Positions 48,662-49,068 of a stretch of 49,068 nucleotides of DNA are shown in pieces. Origin of the DNA: JBQTIP01 sp052388025 (GTDB lineage Bacteria > Actinomycetota > UBA4738 > HRBIN12); NCBI GenBank assembly GCA_052388025.1, contig JBQTIP010000057.1, positions 1-49,068 on the forward strand, written 5' to 3'. A program made the translations under genes and the position numbers. Each line of letters starts with the position of its first letter. Position 1 is the stretch's first letter. The notes beneath the pieces are model-generated. The model worked only from the letters and a program-made list of their open reading frames with translations, had not been told where the DNA came from and searched no databases.

Positions 48662-49068
48662 GGCCGGGGGTCCTCCGGCCAGAGCTCCGAGCTCGCCGCG
48701 ACGCGAGCGCCGGCCCGGCAGGCAGCCCGAAGAGCCTCCTCCGGAGTGGCGCCGCGGACGAGCGCCGCGAGTAGCGCCCCGTCGAACGCGTCGCCCGCCC
48801 CGGTCGGGTCCACCTCCTCGACCGGTTCCCCGGACTCACGGATCATCCGGCCGTCCCAGGCCGCCACGGCGCCCTCGGCGCCGAGCTTGACGCACGCGAT
48901 CGAGTAGCGCCGCTGAAGTTCCTTCGCCGCCGCCTCCCCGGCGGCGCAGCCCGAGAGCACCTCCGCCTCCCGGCCGTGGGGGCACACCCAGTTTTGCCCC
49001 GCCGGGTCCGCGCAGAAAAGATAAACCCCCCAACCCGCGCCCCCCGCCCCACACACCCCGCCCCCCCC
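48658..49068 (-). CDS. psuK: PfkB-family kinase, probably pseudouridine kinase PsuK (5' truncated)
   Basis: Only the C-terminal ~115 residues are reliable. The PfkB signature DPTGAGDAFDGALLAALVRG with the catalytic Asp is intact, preceded by CVKLGAEGAVAAWDG. The pairing with psuG indicates phosphorylation of pseudouridine at the 5' position. Upstream of about 49000 the frame loses family resemblance and the DNA is rich in C runs, so the N-terminal part of what remains in the window should not be trusted. Confidence 0.8.
   Translation of the reverse strand, partial: GGGGVCGAGGAGWGVYLFCADPAGQNWVCPHGREAEVLSGCAAGEAAAKELQRRYSIACVKLGAEGAVAAWDGRMIRESGEPVEEVDPTGAGDAFDGALLAALVRGATPEEALRAACRAGARVAASSELWPEDPRP
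48998..49068. other. Low-complexity, probably low-quality contig end
   Basis: The last ~70 bases contain repeated runs of C (up to eight), with AAAAG and little of the codon structure seen elsewhere. The kinase reading frame stops resembling the family here. It looks like sequencing or assembly error at a contig terminus. Confidence 0.7.

Noticed and set aside
1..49068. CRISPR array, prophage, transposase gene or tRNA-associated island
   Set aside because: No regularly spaced repeats, integrase, transposase, phage structural genes or tRNA were found; only the short palindromes described qualify as repeats.

Overview
The window is about 49 kb of very GC-rich DNA, densely coding and with short intergenic gaps. 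It looks like an uncultivated, probably deep-branching member of the Actinomycetota. The evidence is a division-and-cell-wall (dcw) cluster with SepF, YggT and DivIVA downstream of FtsZ and no FtsA; actinobacterial families such as DUF3040, DUF6504 and DUF402; LexA boxes of the TCGAAC-N4-GTTCGA type; and a DAP-type MurE (DNPR motif). No tRNA, rRNA, CRISPR array, transposase gene or phage gene was seen. There is no gene-free stretch over 300 bases.

Region 1 (1-22.0 kb): a 5'-truncated ileS on the plus strand faces a complete dcw cluster on the minus strand. In transcription order this is mraZ, a 38-residue membrane microprotein, rsmH, ftsL, ftsI, murE, murF, mraY, murD, ftsW, murG, murC, murB, ftsQ, ftsZ, pgeF, yggS, sepF, yggT, divIVA. 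From rsmH to ftsQ every junction overlaps, nine of them by exactly 4 bp (ATGA or GTGA), so translation is probably coupled throughout. A promoter with GTGG repeats lies in front of mraZ, ftsZ has its own promoter, and a strong hairpin separates ftsZ from pgeF. The cluster builds and polymerises meso-DAP peptidoglycan and places the Z-ring.

Region 2 (22.1-28.4 kb): an HNH nuclease gene is divergent from a MoxR ATPase - DUF58 - transglutaminase operon. Between them is a well-formed promoter followed immediately by a 107-nt folded segment, probably an undescribed small RNA or leader. MerR and DUF3040 genes follow on the minus strand.

Region 3 (28.4-37.5 kb): an SOS region. A leaderless, LexA-box-controlled dnaE2 heads a dnaE2 - MFS transporter - dinB operon. 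An identical LexA box and a second promoter drive a DUF6504 gene. A three-PAS NarL-type histidine kinase lies between the two. dnaE2 carries two in-frame 66-bp palindromic elements with nearly the same 32-nt core but different, perfectly self-complementary 17-bp arms; this is the most unusual structure in the window.

Region 4 (37.3-49.07 kb): a truncated LLM-oxidoreductase remnant, a 1114-residue membrane-anchored patatin-like hydrolase, then a plus-strand operon of a class V aminotransferase lacking the desulfurase cysteine, a UDP-sulfoquinovose synthase and a DUF2304-GT2 glycosyltransferase. This suggests synthesis of a sulfosugar-containing lipid or glycan. A cyclase/AAA/TPR regulator and the psuG-psuK pseudouridine salvage pair follow. 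The last ~70 bases are cytosine-homopolymer-rich and look like low-quality contig end.
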